Counted from the first letter of the stretch, positions 39,593 to 50,465 are shown. The stretch is DNA of 64,000 nt from Blattamonas nauphoetae (GCA_033064195.1 JARBJD010000375.1:1-64000); one strand, 5' to 3'. Numbers and translations: made by a program. The notes: generated by a model not told the origin, from the sequence alone.

Positions 39593-39740
39593 ATGAATCC
39601 AACTGAAATGTACAAGGAAAGACGTCGAGTATGTTCAGAACAAGCATTAATTGAATCAATGAGAGAAGAGAACTGTACGCTAGTCTCTGAGTATGTCAGA
39701 AATAATGTGCCGGTGACGTATGTTCATGAGGGAGTTCAAC
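39593..39740 (+). pseudogene. 5' fragment of a short ENCxLVSEY gene
   Basis: First roughly 45 codons (MNPTEMYKERRR, ENCTLVSEY) of the gene that is complete at 58221-58595. It ends at the inner edge of the terminal repeat, so the fragment is a product of the arm duplication. The same fragment occurs at 43048-43187. Confidence 0.8.
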
Positions 39741-39752
39741 TTTTTAATTTCA

Positions 39753-40446
39753 ATGAAAGACCAAACAGAAATGAATCGACAAAAATACAATTCACAAATG
39801 ATTGAGAAAATGATTGATCATAATCTCTCGACGACCCACGAGAATGCAGCAGTGATTGACTCACTACAGAAGACAACAGAAGCACACAAGAATGCGATAT
39901 CTTCAATTCAGAAAGTGGTGAGCACAAATGGATCGATCACGACACCAACAATTGGAGGATTGATCAATGTGAATGGAGCGAAGTGGAATATCTCAGAAGG
40001 ATCACTTCCGAAGTATCCTGGAACATACCCGTCCTCAACATTCTCTTCTGGAATTTCAATATCACAATCACTAGCAGAAACTTCTGGAATTCAGTTCAAT
40101 GGTGATGGAATAATTATGTGGTCTCCCTGTGACAAACCAGCTTTGTATTACTACGATGAGGACACGGGTTCAGGAGTGTTTTCAATATCCACAACAGGAA
40201 GTTTTTCTCAACTGTCAGACAGAAGAGTGAAAAGGAATATTGAACCATACCCTGATGTACTTGAACAATTGAATAAAGTCGAAATTGTTCGCTACCAATT
40301 CAACACGTTCGACTCGAAGATCAACAAAGTGACGAAACAAATAGAGAACGAGACTGATGAAGAACACTTGAAGAACTGCAAAGAGAAATGTGAATGCTTG
40401 AAGAAGGAAAGAGAGAAGAAACACATCGGTGTAATTGCACAACAGT
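39753..40446 (+). pseudogene. Fibre-like S74 protein gene of Element 4, interrupted by Element 3
   Basis: Homologue of 43209-44087. It carries the coiled-coil N-terminus, the glycine-rich shaft and the S74 start SDRRVKRNIEPY, and is cut at the HIGVIAQQ motif where Element 3 begins. The matching downstream sequence resumes beyond Element 3 at about 61168. Confidence 0.85.
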
Positions 40447-43187
40447 AGTGGTATAAGCGAAATGGGAACCAAACTGGCATAGGTGATACTCCTAGGAGAA
40501 TTGGAACGAGAAATCATTTTGAATCTCAGAGCCAATTGATTTTTTTTAATATGACTCATTCTAATTTCCATCTCACTTACTACTGAAAATATTGACATTT
40601 CAGAGTAGTCAATATTTGGCCGTAAATTCAAAAATAAAGGCGAAAAACGGACCTCTTGAAAAGTGTCTTTTTTGAAGCAAATTTTGAGTACTTTTAGAAA
40701 ACAACGTCGATTTCTTTTTTTATTCAATTTTTTAATTTGTATAAAATGAGCAGCGTCTTGACACCAACACAACTCCTAGAAATTCTCGAGAAAGATAATT
40801 TGAAAATGAAATCACCTCCAACTCTCAATCGACAAGGAACAACATATCTCACAGGAAGCACTTTCGAATACTATCTCGAAGAGAAACCAGATGAAACTTA
40901 TCAAGTGTACGTCAATAGTTTCGTCAAAGGATACAGACCACATCTGAATCGTCAGAAATATCTTCGACCAGCAAATCGTTGCACAAAAGAGAAGCTTATT
41001 GAATCAATGAAAAATGAAAATTGTGAACTCATTTCTGAATACACTCATTCAAGTACTCCAGTAACATATCGACACGAAGGAATTGAATGGATAGTGATCC
41101 CATCAAAATGGATGAAAGGATTCAGAACTCATCAGAACAAACGAAAACGATACACACAATCGTTTGTTGAAAATGAATTGAAAAAAGAGAATTGTGAACT
41201 CATTGGAACATACACAAAGGTACTTGAGCCATTCAAATATCGCGATTTACGAACAAAGAATGAGTATTACGTTCGCTTGGACAATTGGTTGTATTTTGGA
41301 GACCGTCCTCACTTGAGAAAGTATCACGAAAGGTCGTGAAAATACTGAAAATCTATTTTTGACCACAAATCACTGAAATCCAACATGAGAACCATTTCGA
41401 AAAATTCTGCAAAAAATTCTAAAATCTCGGGGACACTGTCGGTCCTCGATCAAGACAATCCTGATGAAAATCGGTTGAGAATTCGTCGAACTGCGAACCG
41501 GACTTAGGTCGAAAAAGTGACCAAAAAAGTCGATGTTCCGATTTCGCCACTATGAACACCTTTATGTCTCAAATTGTGCTCAAACACGTTCTAAAATTAC
41601 GAAATTGATGTTGATAGGTGAAATTTTAGGAAAAAAGCACTTTTGAAAAAAAAGTTTGATCCGACCCCACAACATATTTTGAAAATGACAAAATTTTTAA
41701 GGAGGAGAAAGTGACGTCTCGCTCTTCTCCTACACGTCACTTTTCGCCCTCTGATGGTCTCCGTAGGTGTCAAAACGATAGTGGACAGGTATTCGCGTCA
41801 TTCGGTTTTGACGATCCTCGACACACGATCGTTTTCACAATTTTTTGTCAATTTTCATTTTACACGATTTTCCTTCAAACCACTTCACAATCGTACTCAA
41901 GCGACGCTTTTTTGAGAATTCTGGTTTTACATCACCTATAGTTCTCTCTGGAGGGTCGGTTTTTCGATCACACTTGTGACGACACATTTACACCAACATT
42001 TTGACACTATGGATTTTTTGATCTGAATTTCGTCGCAAATCCTTCTTTCTCACGGTATGAGTAAGGTGTGCTCAAATTTTGAGGAGATTTTGTCGGATAG
42101 TTCTCCCATAAAGTCACTTTTTCATGTTTTCACTTCTCAACTTTTGACCGTTTTTGTCACTTCAAAACCGACTGTAGTCCCTTTCATTTCATCACTTTCT
42201 CTCCCCATTTCACATTTGATCTCTTCACCATTCCTCTTCATTTTGCTCATATCACTTCCATTTTGTGGGCCGTTCTCACTTCACTAGCACATCATTTTAG
42301 TCAAGTTTTCATCAACTTTTTCTCAAAAACAGAGCAAAAGAAAGCGAAACAACCAACAATGAAACGGGCAAGTATGAAACTGAGAGGGAAATTGACGATC
42401 GTGAAAACGGTGTGAAATGTGACACCAATAGTGAAAATTAGGTCTGTGTTCAGGTTTTTTTCTCTTAAAAAGAACAAAAATGAATCAAAAATGTTCGTGA
42501 AATGATGAAGACTACGGAAAAGTTTCGAGATATGAAGTGAGCCGTTGAAAGTGAGATCTCGGTAAAAGTCCGGAATCTTCACTTAACGGAAAGTAGTGCA
42601 ATTCAATTGAGAAAAAGTTTGAGCGAACTGAGTATGAATGAAGTGGTTAAAAACAGTAAACAACGAGAAAACGAAGACGGAAGTGACGTCAAAAATGAAA
42701 TGCTAACGAATGAGAAACAAGTAACAATTCAACCAAAAACAGCTGAAACAGAGCTGAAATAAGATGAAAGTGAGAGTGAAATGATGAAGAATACATAAAT
42801 ATGCAAAGATCTGCACCCGGTTGTGAATCGCTCAATAACTCTGCAAAAGTCCGAAATCTTCAAAAAAACGAAGCATACCACGATGATCTCCAACTTCAGG
42901 AGATTCCAAAACACGACAAATCGGAACGAAACAAGCACTCTTGAGAAATGTGTGATCGAACCCATTGATCCTCGATTCCAGCGAAAAATCCAAAACTGAG
43001 AAAACAACGAAAGAAATGTTATTTTTGAATTTTTTAATTTGTATTAAATGAATCCAACTGCGATGTACAGCGAAAGACGTCGAGTATGTTCAGAACAAGC
43101 ATTAATTGAATCAATGAGAGAAGAGAACTGTACGCTGGTCTCTGAGTATGTCAGAAATAATGTGCCGGTGACGTATGTTCATGAGGG
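40447..43187 (+). repeat. Element 3 left terminal inverted repeat
   Basis: Matches the reverse complement of 58456-61161. The inner edge falls within the short ENCxLVSEY gene (at CATGAGGG), of which this arm keeps only the first part (43048-43187). The stretch 41340-43020 is non-coding, with long runs similar to 37890-39590. Confidence 0.88.
40746..41339 (+). CDS. ENCxLVSEY-repeat protein in the Element 3 left arm
   Basis: 197 residues, identical in protein sequence to 37289-37882. The right-arm partner (60267-60856) is decayed. The start lies directly behind the box TTTTTTAATTTGTATAAAATG. Confidence 0.75.
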   Translation: MSSVLTPTQLLEILEKDNLKMKSPPTLNRQGTTYLTGSTFEYYLEEKPDETYQVYVNSFVKGYRPHLNRQKYLRPANRCTKEKLIESMKNENCELISEYTHSSTPVTYRHEGIEWIVIPSKWMKGFRTHQNKRKRYTQSFVENELKKENCELIGTYTKVLEPFKYRDLRTKNEYYVRLDNWLYFGDRPHLRKYHERS

Positions 43188-43208
43188 ATTGTCATTTTTT
43201 TAATTTCA

Positions 43209-44087
43209 ATGAAAGACCAAACAGAAATGAATCGACAAAAATACAATTCACAAATGATTGAGAAAATGATTGATCATACTCTGTCAACAACCAACGAGAA
43301 TACAGCAGTGATTGACTCACTTCAGAAGACAACAGAAGCACACAAGACAGCGATATCTTCAATACAGAGAGTGGTGAGCACAAATGGATCGATCACAACA
43401 CCAACAATTGGAGGATTGATCAATGTGAATGGAGCGAAGTGGAATATCTCAGAAGGATCACTTCCAAAGTATCCTGGAACATATCCGGCATCAACATTTT
43501 CTTCTGGCGTTTCTATATCACAATCACTTGCAGAAACTTCAGGAATTCAGTTCAATGGTGATGGAATAATTATGTGGTCTCCCTGTGACAAACCAGCACT
43601 CTACTACTACGATGAAGATACTGGTTCAGGAGTATTTTCAATATCACCAACAGGAAGTTTTTCTCAACTGTCAGACAGAAGAGTGAAAAGAAATATTGAA
43701 CCATACCCCGATGTTCTTGAACAACTGAATAAAGTGGAAATCGTGCAGTACCAATTCAACACATTTGATTCGAAGATCAACAAAGTGACGAAACAAATCG
43801 AGAGCGAGACGGATGAAGAACACTTGAAGAACTGCAAAGAGAAATGTGAATGTCTGAAGAAGGAAAGTGAGAAGAAACATATTGGTGTGATTGCACAACA
43901 GATCCAAGAAATCTTTCCTGAAGTCGTGAATGATTCCAATCCAGATTGTCTTCAAGTTGATTATGCAGAACTCTCTTGCTTCTGTCTCAAAGCCATTCAG
44001 GAACTGAGTAGCATTGTCGGGCAACAACAGACACTCATAACTCAACTCATTCAAAAATATAATTCACTGGTTAATATTCCAACATGA
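43209..44087 (+). CDS. Fibre-like protein with S74 self-cleaving chaperone domain
   Basis: 292 residues. N-terminal coiled coil (about 1-60), then a glycine/serine/threonine-rich beta segment (about 60-145), then a peptidase S74 / endosialidase-chaperone domain: SDRRVKRNIEPY (about 155, with the serine and lysine of the cleavage site), HIGVIAQQIQEIFPEVV (about 226-242), VDYAELSCFCLKAIQEL (about 252-268) and a terminal coiled coil. In phage tail spikes and in animal MYRF this domain drives trimer folding and then cuts itself off. A receptor-binding fibre is therefore likely. It overlaps the end of the next gene on the other strand by 17 bp. Confidence 0.88.
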   Translation: MKDQTEMNRQKYNSQMIEKMIDHTLSTTNENTAVIDSLQKTTEAHKTAISSIQRVVSTNGSITTPTIGGLINVNGAKWNISEGSLPKYPGTYPASTFSSGVSISQSLAETSGIQFNGDGIIMWSPCDKPALYYYDEDTGSGVFSISPTGSFSQLSDRRVKRNIEPYPDVLEQLNKVEIVQYQFNTFDSKINKVTKQIESETDEEHLKNCKEKCECLKKESEKKHIGVIAQQIQEIFPEVVNDSNPDCLQVDYAELSCFCLKAIQELSSIVGQQQTLITQLIQKYNSLVNIPT

Positions 44088-44481
44088 GATCAACCAGAAA
44101 TTCATAATACTCATTGATTATTGTTCCATTGATTGTCTCTGATGTTTCCAACTCGATTGATTCACCAGAACTGTCTTTGAACCAGATCTTCACAATTGAT
44201 TGTCGAGTAGTTAATTCCCACTTCTTTCGCTTCGCAATCTGTTCGTTGCAGAAAGCAACATATGAGTCATTGAATGCATCAGTCTGGATCCAATCACCGT
44301 GGATTGTGAAATTCTGAGGAATATCTTTGGAGATGATAGTTGAGTTCCCATTAATCTCTTCCCTCACATGGATAAGTTTGCAGTCAAGGAAGTGAACATA
44401 TTTTTGTTTTCTAGAATTGGTAAAATCTGGAGGAAGTTGAGCAGTGTGAGAATTCTGAATTGAGAAGTATCGCTTCACCAT
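44071..44481 (-). CDS. Small beta-rich protein of Element 3
   Basis: 136 residues from ATG 44481. Nearly identical to 19081-19491, with the same KIWFKDSSGESIE block. It lies tail to tail with the fibre gene, so both could act at the same virion site. Confidence 0.65.
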   Translation of the reverse strand: MVKRYFSIQNSHTAQLPPDFTNSRKQKYVHFLDCKLIHVREEINGNSTIISKDIPQNFTIHGDWIQTDAFNDSYVAFCNEQIAKRKKWELTTRQSIVKIWFKDSSGESIELETSETINGTIINEYYEFLVDLMLEY

Positions 44482-44559
44482 TTGTGTTTTCAACAAAAAT
44501 AAAATATCATATTTGTTCTATTCCATATTTTGACTTCGTCATTCTAATAAATCTTTGAT

Positions 44560-46157
44560 TTAGTATCCTCTCTTCACCTCTTCGTATGCTTCTTGGAGTC
44601 GACGATCAATGACATATCGCACTCGTGGTTGTCCATTCTCAATCCAGAACAACCAGTATGTTGCCTGATGTAGTGTCAAAATTGGTGGAGGAGGACCTTC
44701 TGGAGTTGAGGTGAAATATGGATCGAGTTCTCCCTGATTGATTGGTGATCCTCTGTAGACGATATTCACTGATTCTGCTGTTGAGATACCTTCTTCACCA
44801 CCAGCGATTTCACTTCGATCTGTTGGAACCATGAATGTGAATGAAGTAGCATCCGTAACTGCTCTGGTTCTCTTAAACGACCCTCCATTGTGGCTAGCAA
44901 TACGTGACATACAAATTGAATTCTCAAACTCTTCCGTCGCGGAACAACCGATAAAATCACCATTCACCATCATCATTTGATAGAACTCTGGCGAGTGTTG
45001 ACATCGGGAAATTGGGAAAGTTGGATCCAAGCATTTCGAATAAGCCAACATAATGAGGATTTCTGAAGACTGTACATTCATTTGGTCTTTCTGGGAATAA
45101 GCACATTAGATTCATAAGATTGTTGAGTTTGATGCTGATGTTTGATCTCACTCCCATTGCAGTCGCTTGTGATTGAAATGACTGTGTGTCAATTCTTTCT
45201 TCTTTCAGGACATAAACAGTTTTGGAATATGTGTTGAAGAGGGATTGTTTCGTTGCATCAGTGATTTGATATCCGTAGCAAACTGATGTGACTTTATCCA
45301 CTGATGAAGACCAGACAGTTGAAGTGGATACCTTCGTTCTAACTTCATTAACAGTTGTGGCAGTATGATGAGCAGTTTGATCGTATTGAATCACTGGATT
45401 TCCAATTTGGGTAAATTCTTGTGTCAGAGTGGAGTATTCATTCTAACAACAGTTGAAACTCGAACGGGACAATACACAAGTGAATCTGTTGTCAAGTGAA
45501 ATCTCAAACGTAAATTGCCAAAGATGGAATTAGGATACTGATCAAAGGTACTCAATGGGAGGAGGTTCACAAATGGAATAACCAGTGGAATTGTCGCGGT
45601 GAAAGGTGCTTTGTTTCCATTGAGTGTTGGAACAAAATAGAATCCACACACGCTTGGATCCATTCTCTGGACATTTTCAAAAGACTGTAGCAATGTTTCA
45701 TGTTGTTTTTCTCTTCAAAAGACTTGAAAGTGTGATACAGAAATGATTCGTGAACATGATTATTCTGTAGTGAATTGTCAATGATGTTTCCTTTACTGTC
45801 GACGAGTCTCATGTCTCGAATTGCATCGGATGATGATTTATATCCGTAGAACATTCCATATTGTCCAATCATCCCAAATTTAGCTCCATCGAATGGCTGG
45901 TAAAAAGGAACAGTAACAGTTAGATCTATTCGTAAATGACTCTTCGCAAACTCAGTCACATCATGACCGTCATAGCACAATGGAACTTCAATCTCGTCTC
46001 CAATTCTGCAAGGCAGAGGAGGATTCGTTGGATGCACTTCTTGGATGGAGTAGATGTGAGGTTCTGAATCCCACTGTTTCGGCAGATATGATTGCACTTC
46101 AATTTGCTCAATTAATGTCGATGTTGGTTTTGATTGATTAGATCTGAAACTTCTCAT
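44560..46157 (-). pseudogene. Capsid-like protein A of Element 3 (fossil)
   Basis: Homologous to 19532-21214 along its whole length, starting MRSFRSNQSKPTS after TTTTTTATTTTTCTATAAATG. Broken, with about two or three breaks. Confidence 0.85.
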
Positions 46158-46204
46158 TTATAGAAAAATAAAAAATACAATATCATTATTTTCTTTTAAT
46201 GTTT

Positions 46205-48070
46205 TCAATTTGGAATAATTCCTAAATCTTTATGTAATGCTTTCAATGTGTGATTTGGATAGTACTCGACTCTGGGTTCACCATTACTGTATCGTAAGAC
46301 CCACCATGTGGTTGCAGTTGTCGCTAGAATCGGTGCTGGAGGATGAGTAAATGTTGTCATATCACCTCCACTCTGACTTGGGTTGTATACATTATAGTAT
46401 GTATCGAGATTTCCTTGATAGATTGGATGTGATCTCAAAGTGACAGCAGTATTTCCTCTTGAACTGATCGAATCATTGCAGTTTGTTGGACATCCACTTC
46501 TCTGAGTAGGAAAGCACAGAAGGAAGTCAGTATTGTCATGAACTGGACGAACTCTTGTCATTGTTTCATTTGGATATGTTCCGTCACCAGTGAGTTTCTC
46601 TTCAACGAGAGAATCCGTCAGTGATCGCTCCAAATCATCAGGAACAGCTAGGTACGAATCGAGATTGAGAGTCGATAATGCGAACTGATAGAAGCGAGCT
46701 CCAATAGTTGTCGTTGGTTGTTCTGGATAATACCTGTTTTGTAAAGTCACTTGAATATTCTTCTGCATTGGATTGTGGAAACAAGTGACTTCATTGTCGT
46801 AATGACGAAAGAGGAGCATAATATCCTTTGCATTCACCACTACCATTTGCTGAGTACAATCAATTCCTGTTGCCGTTGGCGTCTTCTGAAATGGATAGAA
46901 CGATATCTTCTCAGCTGGAATTGTTCCAGGACGATTCTGATACATCTCCATGAGTTTCTTTATCGCACCATCTTTCATTTTGTATCCAACACTCATGCAA
47001 TACACATCATCAATTCGATAGTTTGTGACGTTTAATGAGATGTACTGATCCACATATTCTGGTTCTGTTGTCACGGCATTGGCTGTTGAACAAACAATGT
47101 CTTTTGTAACTGTTGGTTGGAGAAATGATTGGCCAATTTGAACGAAGTTCTTTGTGCATGAGGTGACAAGGTTGGTTAGGAAATACGGACGTTGTTGAAT
47201 ACAATTGAGAATTGCTGCTTTAATCGTTGGTGCTGCTGCTGTTCCAGTTACGAGTGATGATAGTGTATCTTTCAAAGTAAGTTCAGGATTCACAGAACAA
47301 CAAACAAACGCATCCTCATTCATGTGCACACTCAATTTCAAATCACCAAAGAGACATTTTGGATAGTCAGTCATTCCAGAGAAAATGAGAAGATCTTCAA
47401 GATTAATCGACACACGAATTGGCACATCAATAGTGTCTTGAAACACTCCTGTTCCAGATGTTGTTGTGAAATCAGAAAGTGGAATATAAACACCAGCAAC
47501 CGATTCATCATGATTCCAAGCATTCTGCCAAGGTGTGTGACAATGCTTACGATTCTCCAATTGACTCTTCGGTTTGATCATGTTGTAGATGTGAGACTCC
47601 ATTGATACATCATTGTTTGTTGTGCTGATGATTCTCTGATTGTTGTGAAGAACAGTAAGGTCACGAAAGATTGATGCAGAATGTTTGAGTCCAACGAAGA
47701 TGAAGATTCTCTCATTCATGAACGATCCAATTTTACCAGCTGTAGTTTGCCAATTATTGACTCTCAATGTTGCCGTCATAGTGAACGTAATGAATGAATC
47801 ATCAATTTGACAAATATCTTGATTGCCAGTCAATGGAATGATTATCTCTTGCCCTGTGTAGAATCGTGCATTCTCTGATGGTTTCAATTCTTGAATAGAA
47901 GTACTATGTGCTCCATCATTCATGAGGTAATTAATGTGATGTTCGGACATCAGTTGCTGTTGTATTTGACCCATGTCATCTCTCGTGTATTCTATCCTTC
48001 CTGTGGTATTTCCAGTCAATGATGATGCTCCTGTTCTTTTGTTTGTCAGATGTGTTATATGCGAGTTCAT
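46205..48070 (-). CDS. Capsid-like protein B of Element 3
   Basis: 621 residues, open from MNSHITHLTNKR to GIIPN. Very close to the Element 2 copy along the strand-rich core (EIIIPLTGNQDICQIDDSF, ISINLEDLLIFSG, HPPAPILATTATTWW). The variable parts are the region around residues 265-300 and the stretch just before HPPAP, which may be outward-facing loops. Confidence 0.83.
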   Translation of the reverse strand: MNSHITHLTNKRTGASSLTGNTTGRIEYTRDDMGQIQQQLMSEHHINYLMNDGAHSTSIQELKPSENARFYTGQEIIIPLTGNQDICQIDDSFITFTMTATLRVNNWQTTAGKIGSFMNERIFIFVGLKHSASIFRDLTVLHNNQRIISTTNNDVSMESHIYNMIKPKSQLENRKHCHTPWQNAWNHDESVAGVYIPLSDFTTTSGTGVFQDTIDVPIRVSINLEDLLIFSGMTDYPKCLFGDLKLSVHMNEDAFVCCSVNPELTLKDTLSSLVTGTAAAPTIKAAILNCIQQRPYFLTNLVTSCTKNFVQIGQSFLQPTVTKDIVCSTANAVTTEPEYVDQYISLNVTNYRIDDVYCMSVGYKMKDGAIKKLMEMYQNRPGTIPAEKISFYPFQKTPTATGIDCTQQMVVVNAKDIMLLFRHYDNEVTCFHNPMQKNIQVTLQNRYYPEQPTTTIGARFYQFALSTLNLDSYLAVPDDLERSLTDSLVEEKLTGDGTYPNETMTRVRPVHDNTDFLLCFPTQRSGCPTNCNDSISSRGNTAVTLRSHPIYQGNLDTYYNVYNPSQSGGDMTTFTHPPAPILATTATTWWVLRYSNGEPRVEYYPNHTLKALHKDLGIIPN

Positions 48071-48094
48071 TTTAACAAAAATAAAAAATTACAT

Positions 48095-48412
48095 TTATGC
48101 TTTAACTCTAGTTACTTTTTCTTTTTTTGGTTTCTTCGCTTTCGGCTTCAGCTTTTCTTCTAGTCTCAGTATTTCTCCTCTGAGTTTATTCGCAACTGCT
48201 GTGTTCCCTTCATTCATTGCTTGCTCGTATTGTGCCATCTTTTCTGCGTGGATTTGCTGATCCGACTTCACATCTGGTATCATTTCAATTCCTGTCTGTG
48301 CTACCTTCGAAATCAGTGGTCCAACGAAGGGAATTAGGTTCAGAAATGGAGCTCCAACTCTGAGTATGTTTTTGCCAACTGCTGCTAATTTTGATAACCA
48401 ACCTGGTGCCAT
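48095..48412 (-). CDS. MAPG small protein 1 of Element 3
   Basis: 105 residues: MAPGWLSKLA, hydrophobic NLIPFVGPLIS, then an acidic/basic helix and a lysine-rich tail (KPKAKKPKKEKV). The basic tail could bind DNA, consistent with a core-protein role. Its stop lies just before the T-rich box of capsid-like gene B. Confidence 0.72.
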   Translation of the reverse strand: MAPGWLSKLAAVGKNILRVGAPFLNLIPFVGPLISKVAQTGIEMIPDVKSDQQIHAEKMAQYEQAMNEGNTAVANKLRGEILRLEEKLKPKAKKPKKEKVTRVKA

Positions 48413-48447
48413 TTTAGGAAAATAAAAATATTCGAATACAAGTGAAT

Positions 48448-48760
48448 GTTTATCCTTTGAATTGAATTTTGGAATTTGGACGAGAGTGGCATATCATCAT
48501 TTGGAGTATCGTCCATTTCGAGGTGGTTCGTACTCGATCATCTGCGGTTTTGTTGACGATTGATCGCCTTATTTTGTTGATAAACGTCCATCATTCCACC
48601 TAATCCATTGAGTATTCCACCTGCTGTTTGTCCGAATTTACTGTTCGTTTGAGAGAGCAATCCACCACCGACTTGGAAGCAATGTTGGAGCTAGAGGTTT
48701 GATGAATTGAAAGAATTGCTTGCCGATATTTTTGAGTTTGTTGAAACTTCCTGGTGCCAT
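48448..48760 (-). pseudogene. MAPG small protein 2 of Element 3 (fossil)
   Basis: Recognised by the MAPG start at 48760 behind TTTTTTATTTTTCATAAATG and by similarity to 7916-8287 and 23505-23815. Broken. Confidence 0.68.
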
Positions 48761-48806
48761 TTATGAAAAATAAAAAATACAATTCATTTAATAATTTTAT
48801 CTCGGG

Positions 48807-48841
48807 AAAAATCTCAGAAGAGATTTCTGCCCTAACGGGGA
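48807..48841 (-). repeat. 35-bp hairpin insert at the end of U2, Element 3 copy
   Basis: Same sequence and position as 23860-23894, including the stem AATCTC/GAGATT. Element 1 reads straight through this point. Confidence 0.65.
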
Positions 48842-49458
48842 ATTGCTTTCGTCAGAGAAATGCCATAATTGAGAATTGTGTTGTATGCTTCATTGTAGGC
48901 AATGCTCATGTCTTTTCCACCAACGAGGATCTTGAATATTGTTCGAAAGATTGGGAGTTTATTCAGACAGAGACACTTATCAGATAAATCATCCAGTTCG
49001 ATCACCACATCATTGATTCCAGTGAGAGTCGCAATCAGTGCACATAAATCACTTTGGTTTGTGATCAGTTTCTTCGATGGTTCAATGAGATTATTCAGTA
49101 GTTTCTTTTCACAGGCAAATGCATTCTTGTAGACGAGCAGGAGCTGATCTTTGAATGCTGAAATGTTAGATGTGTATTCTCGAAGTGGAATAGAACGACT
49201 TTGGATTGGCGCTGATGGATATGTCTCCAGTGGTGGATCGTAAGCTCCACGTTCATTAGTGACCACAGGCTCAGAGCATACTCTTTCTCTCCCCAAAGGA
49301 GGGTTCGAAGCCTCTAGCGAGACCATCTCCATCTTCGATCCTCTAATATCTACGCCAGCTTTGCTCCTATCCTCGATGATGACATTGTTGGTGATTGATG
49401 TTGGTACTGAAGAAGAACTTGTGTGTTTTGTAAATTGACAACTTAGAATTGGTTGCAT
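48832..49458 (-). CDS. Conserved unknown protein U2 of Element 3, with mini-insert
   Basis: 208 residues from ATG 49458. Same C-terminal domain as the sisters. Within the variable N-terminal part, 12 residues reading VSLEASNPPLG come from the 36-bp insert at 49288-49323; the flanking KMEM and SEPVV blocks are joined directly in Element 1. The 3' hairpin insert (48807-48841) provides the stop codon, as in Element 2. Confidence 0.72.
   Translation of the reverse strand: MQPILSCQFTKHTSSSSVPTSITNNVIIEDRSKAGVDIRGSKMEMVSLEASNPPLGRERVCSEPVVTNERGAYDPPLETYPSAPIQSRSIPLREYTSNISAFKDQLLLVYKNAFACEKKLLNNLIEPSKKLITNQSDLCALIATLTGINDVVIELDDLSDKCLCLNKLPIFRTIFKILVGGKDMSIAYNEAYNTILNYGISLTKAIPR
49288..49323 (-). 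repeat. 36-bp palindromic mini-insert, copy C
   Basis: On the minus strand: GTCTCGCTAGAGGC, core TTCGAACCC, end GGGGAGA. It is in frame in U2 of Element 3 and absent from U2 of Element 1. It is closest to copies A and B. Confidence 0.9.
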
Positions 49459-49502
49459 CACTTTCTATAAAAATAAAAAAATATATATTAATGTTTTTAA
49501 AT

Positions 49503-50465
49503 TCACATTTCTGCTCGATCTATAGCTCCCATTCCAGAACTGTCCAACTGTGCAAATCGACAATACCCAGGCATTTCAGATTGGTATCCACTGATATCAT
49601 CATCTGTGACTGTTTTGAATGCTTTGGCTTTCAGTTTATTAACTTCTGTTGATATGTGAGTTGAATAGCGAGTACAGTATTCCGATAAATACGTTGTATC
49701 TTGAGTGATCATTTGGAGAAACACTGGATAAATCTGATCTTTGAAGGCTTTCTTTTGTTTCATACTGGGATTGTAGTCCTGAACATGATCATGAAGCCAT
49801 TGATCCCACATCAGTGATGCAATCTGTGATTGAATTGAATTGAACACCATATTGTCTAACACATTCTTGCTGGGATCAGCTGGATTGCTTCGATTTGCAC
49901 GAGTTATTCCCAATGTGTCTGTCATGTGTTCACCAACAGCTCTCTTCATTATTGCATATGGTTGTTGAGATCGTTTGGTCTTCATCTCTTCATAGCTGAT
50001 GTCTCGATAATTGGTTGGCAAATCATATGTTCCATTTTTGATGAAATTCCGATGTACAGCTTTGATTCTCCTTCCATTCTCTTGATTGAATGATGTGTAT
50101 GGTTTCTGTCTTCGCATGTCTGGAGTTGGATTCATTGCATAGTATGTCTCTTTGACTGGTCTACTGTTGTACGGAGTTAGCATGGCACCATTGACTGCAA
50201 TCAAATCTCCAGTATCATTATCGTAGACCATCACATCAGGAACTTGTCCATATTGTTCTACTTTCGCAGTCCAATTTCGTCCAGTTCTCGCAATATACTC
50301 ACGAGCTGATGGAAGACTACATAGAGCATCGTTGCGTCTGGTTTGAATATCATCGTCGGCATAGATTCGTTTCAATGCTGCTTGAGTCTCCGGTCCGTAT
50401 CTCATTCTTGGTTTCTTCGCTTGTGTTTTTCTTTGTGGTTGAACGTACACTATCTTTTGTGACAT
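49503..50465 (-). CDS. Conserved unknown protein U1 of Element 3
   Basis: 320 residues starting MSQKIVYVQPQRKTQAKKPR. The basic start resembles Element 1, while the C-terminus (GMGAIDRAEM) is unlike either sister. Conserved blocks: PDVMVYDNDTGDL, YYAMNPTPDMRR, NGRRIKAVHRNF. Confidence 0.7.
   Translation of the reverse strand: MSQKIVYVQPQRKTQAKKPRMRYGPETQAALKRIYADDDIQTRRNDALCSLPSAREYIARTGRNWTAKVEQYGQVPDVMVYDNDTGDLIAVNGAMLTPYNSRPVKETYYAMNPTPDMRRQKPYTSFNQENGRRIKAVHRNFIKNGTYDLPTNYRDISYEEMKTKRSQQPYAIMKRAVGEHMTDTLGITRANRSNPADPSKNVLDNMVFNSIQSQIASLMWDQWLHDHVQDYNPSMKQKKAFKDQIYPVFLQMITQDTTYLSEYCTRYSTHISTEVNKLKAKAFKTVTDDDISGYQSEMPGYCRFAQLDSSGMGAIDRAEM

Larger units (their letters stand above)
36987..40446 (+). 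mobile_element. Element 4: left arm of a Polinton fossil, split by Element 3
   Basis: Starts AGTAGTGGTATATGCG inside the hAT gene. It has the same arm layout as Element 3: a 197-residue ENCxLVSEY gene, about 1.7 kb of non-coding arm, the start of a shorter ENCxLVSEY gene, then a fibre gene cut at 40446 by Element 3. Worn continuation lies at 61162-61430. No polymerase, integrase or capsid gene of this copy is in the window, so only an end fragment remains. Older than Element 3. Confidence 0.8.
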
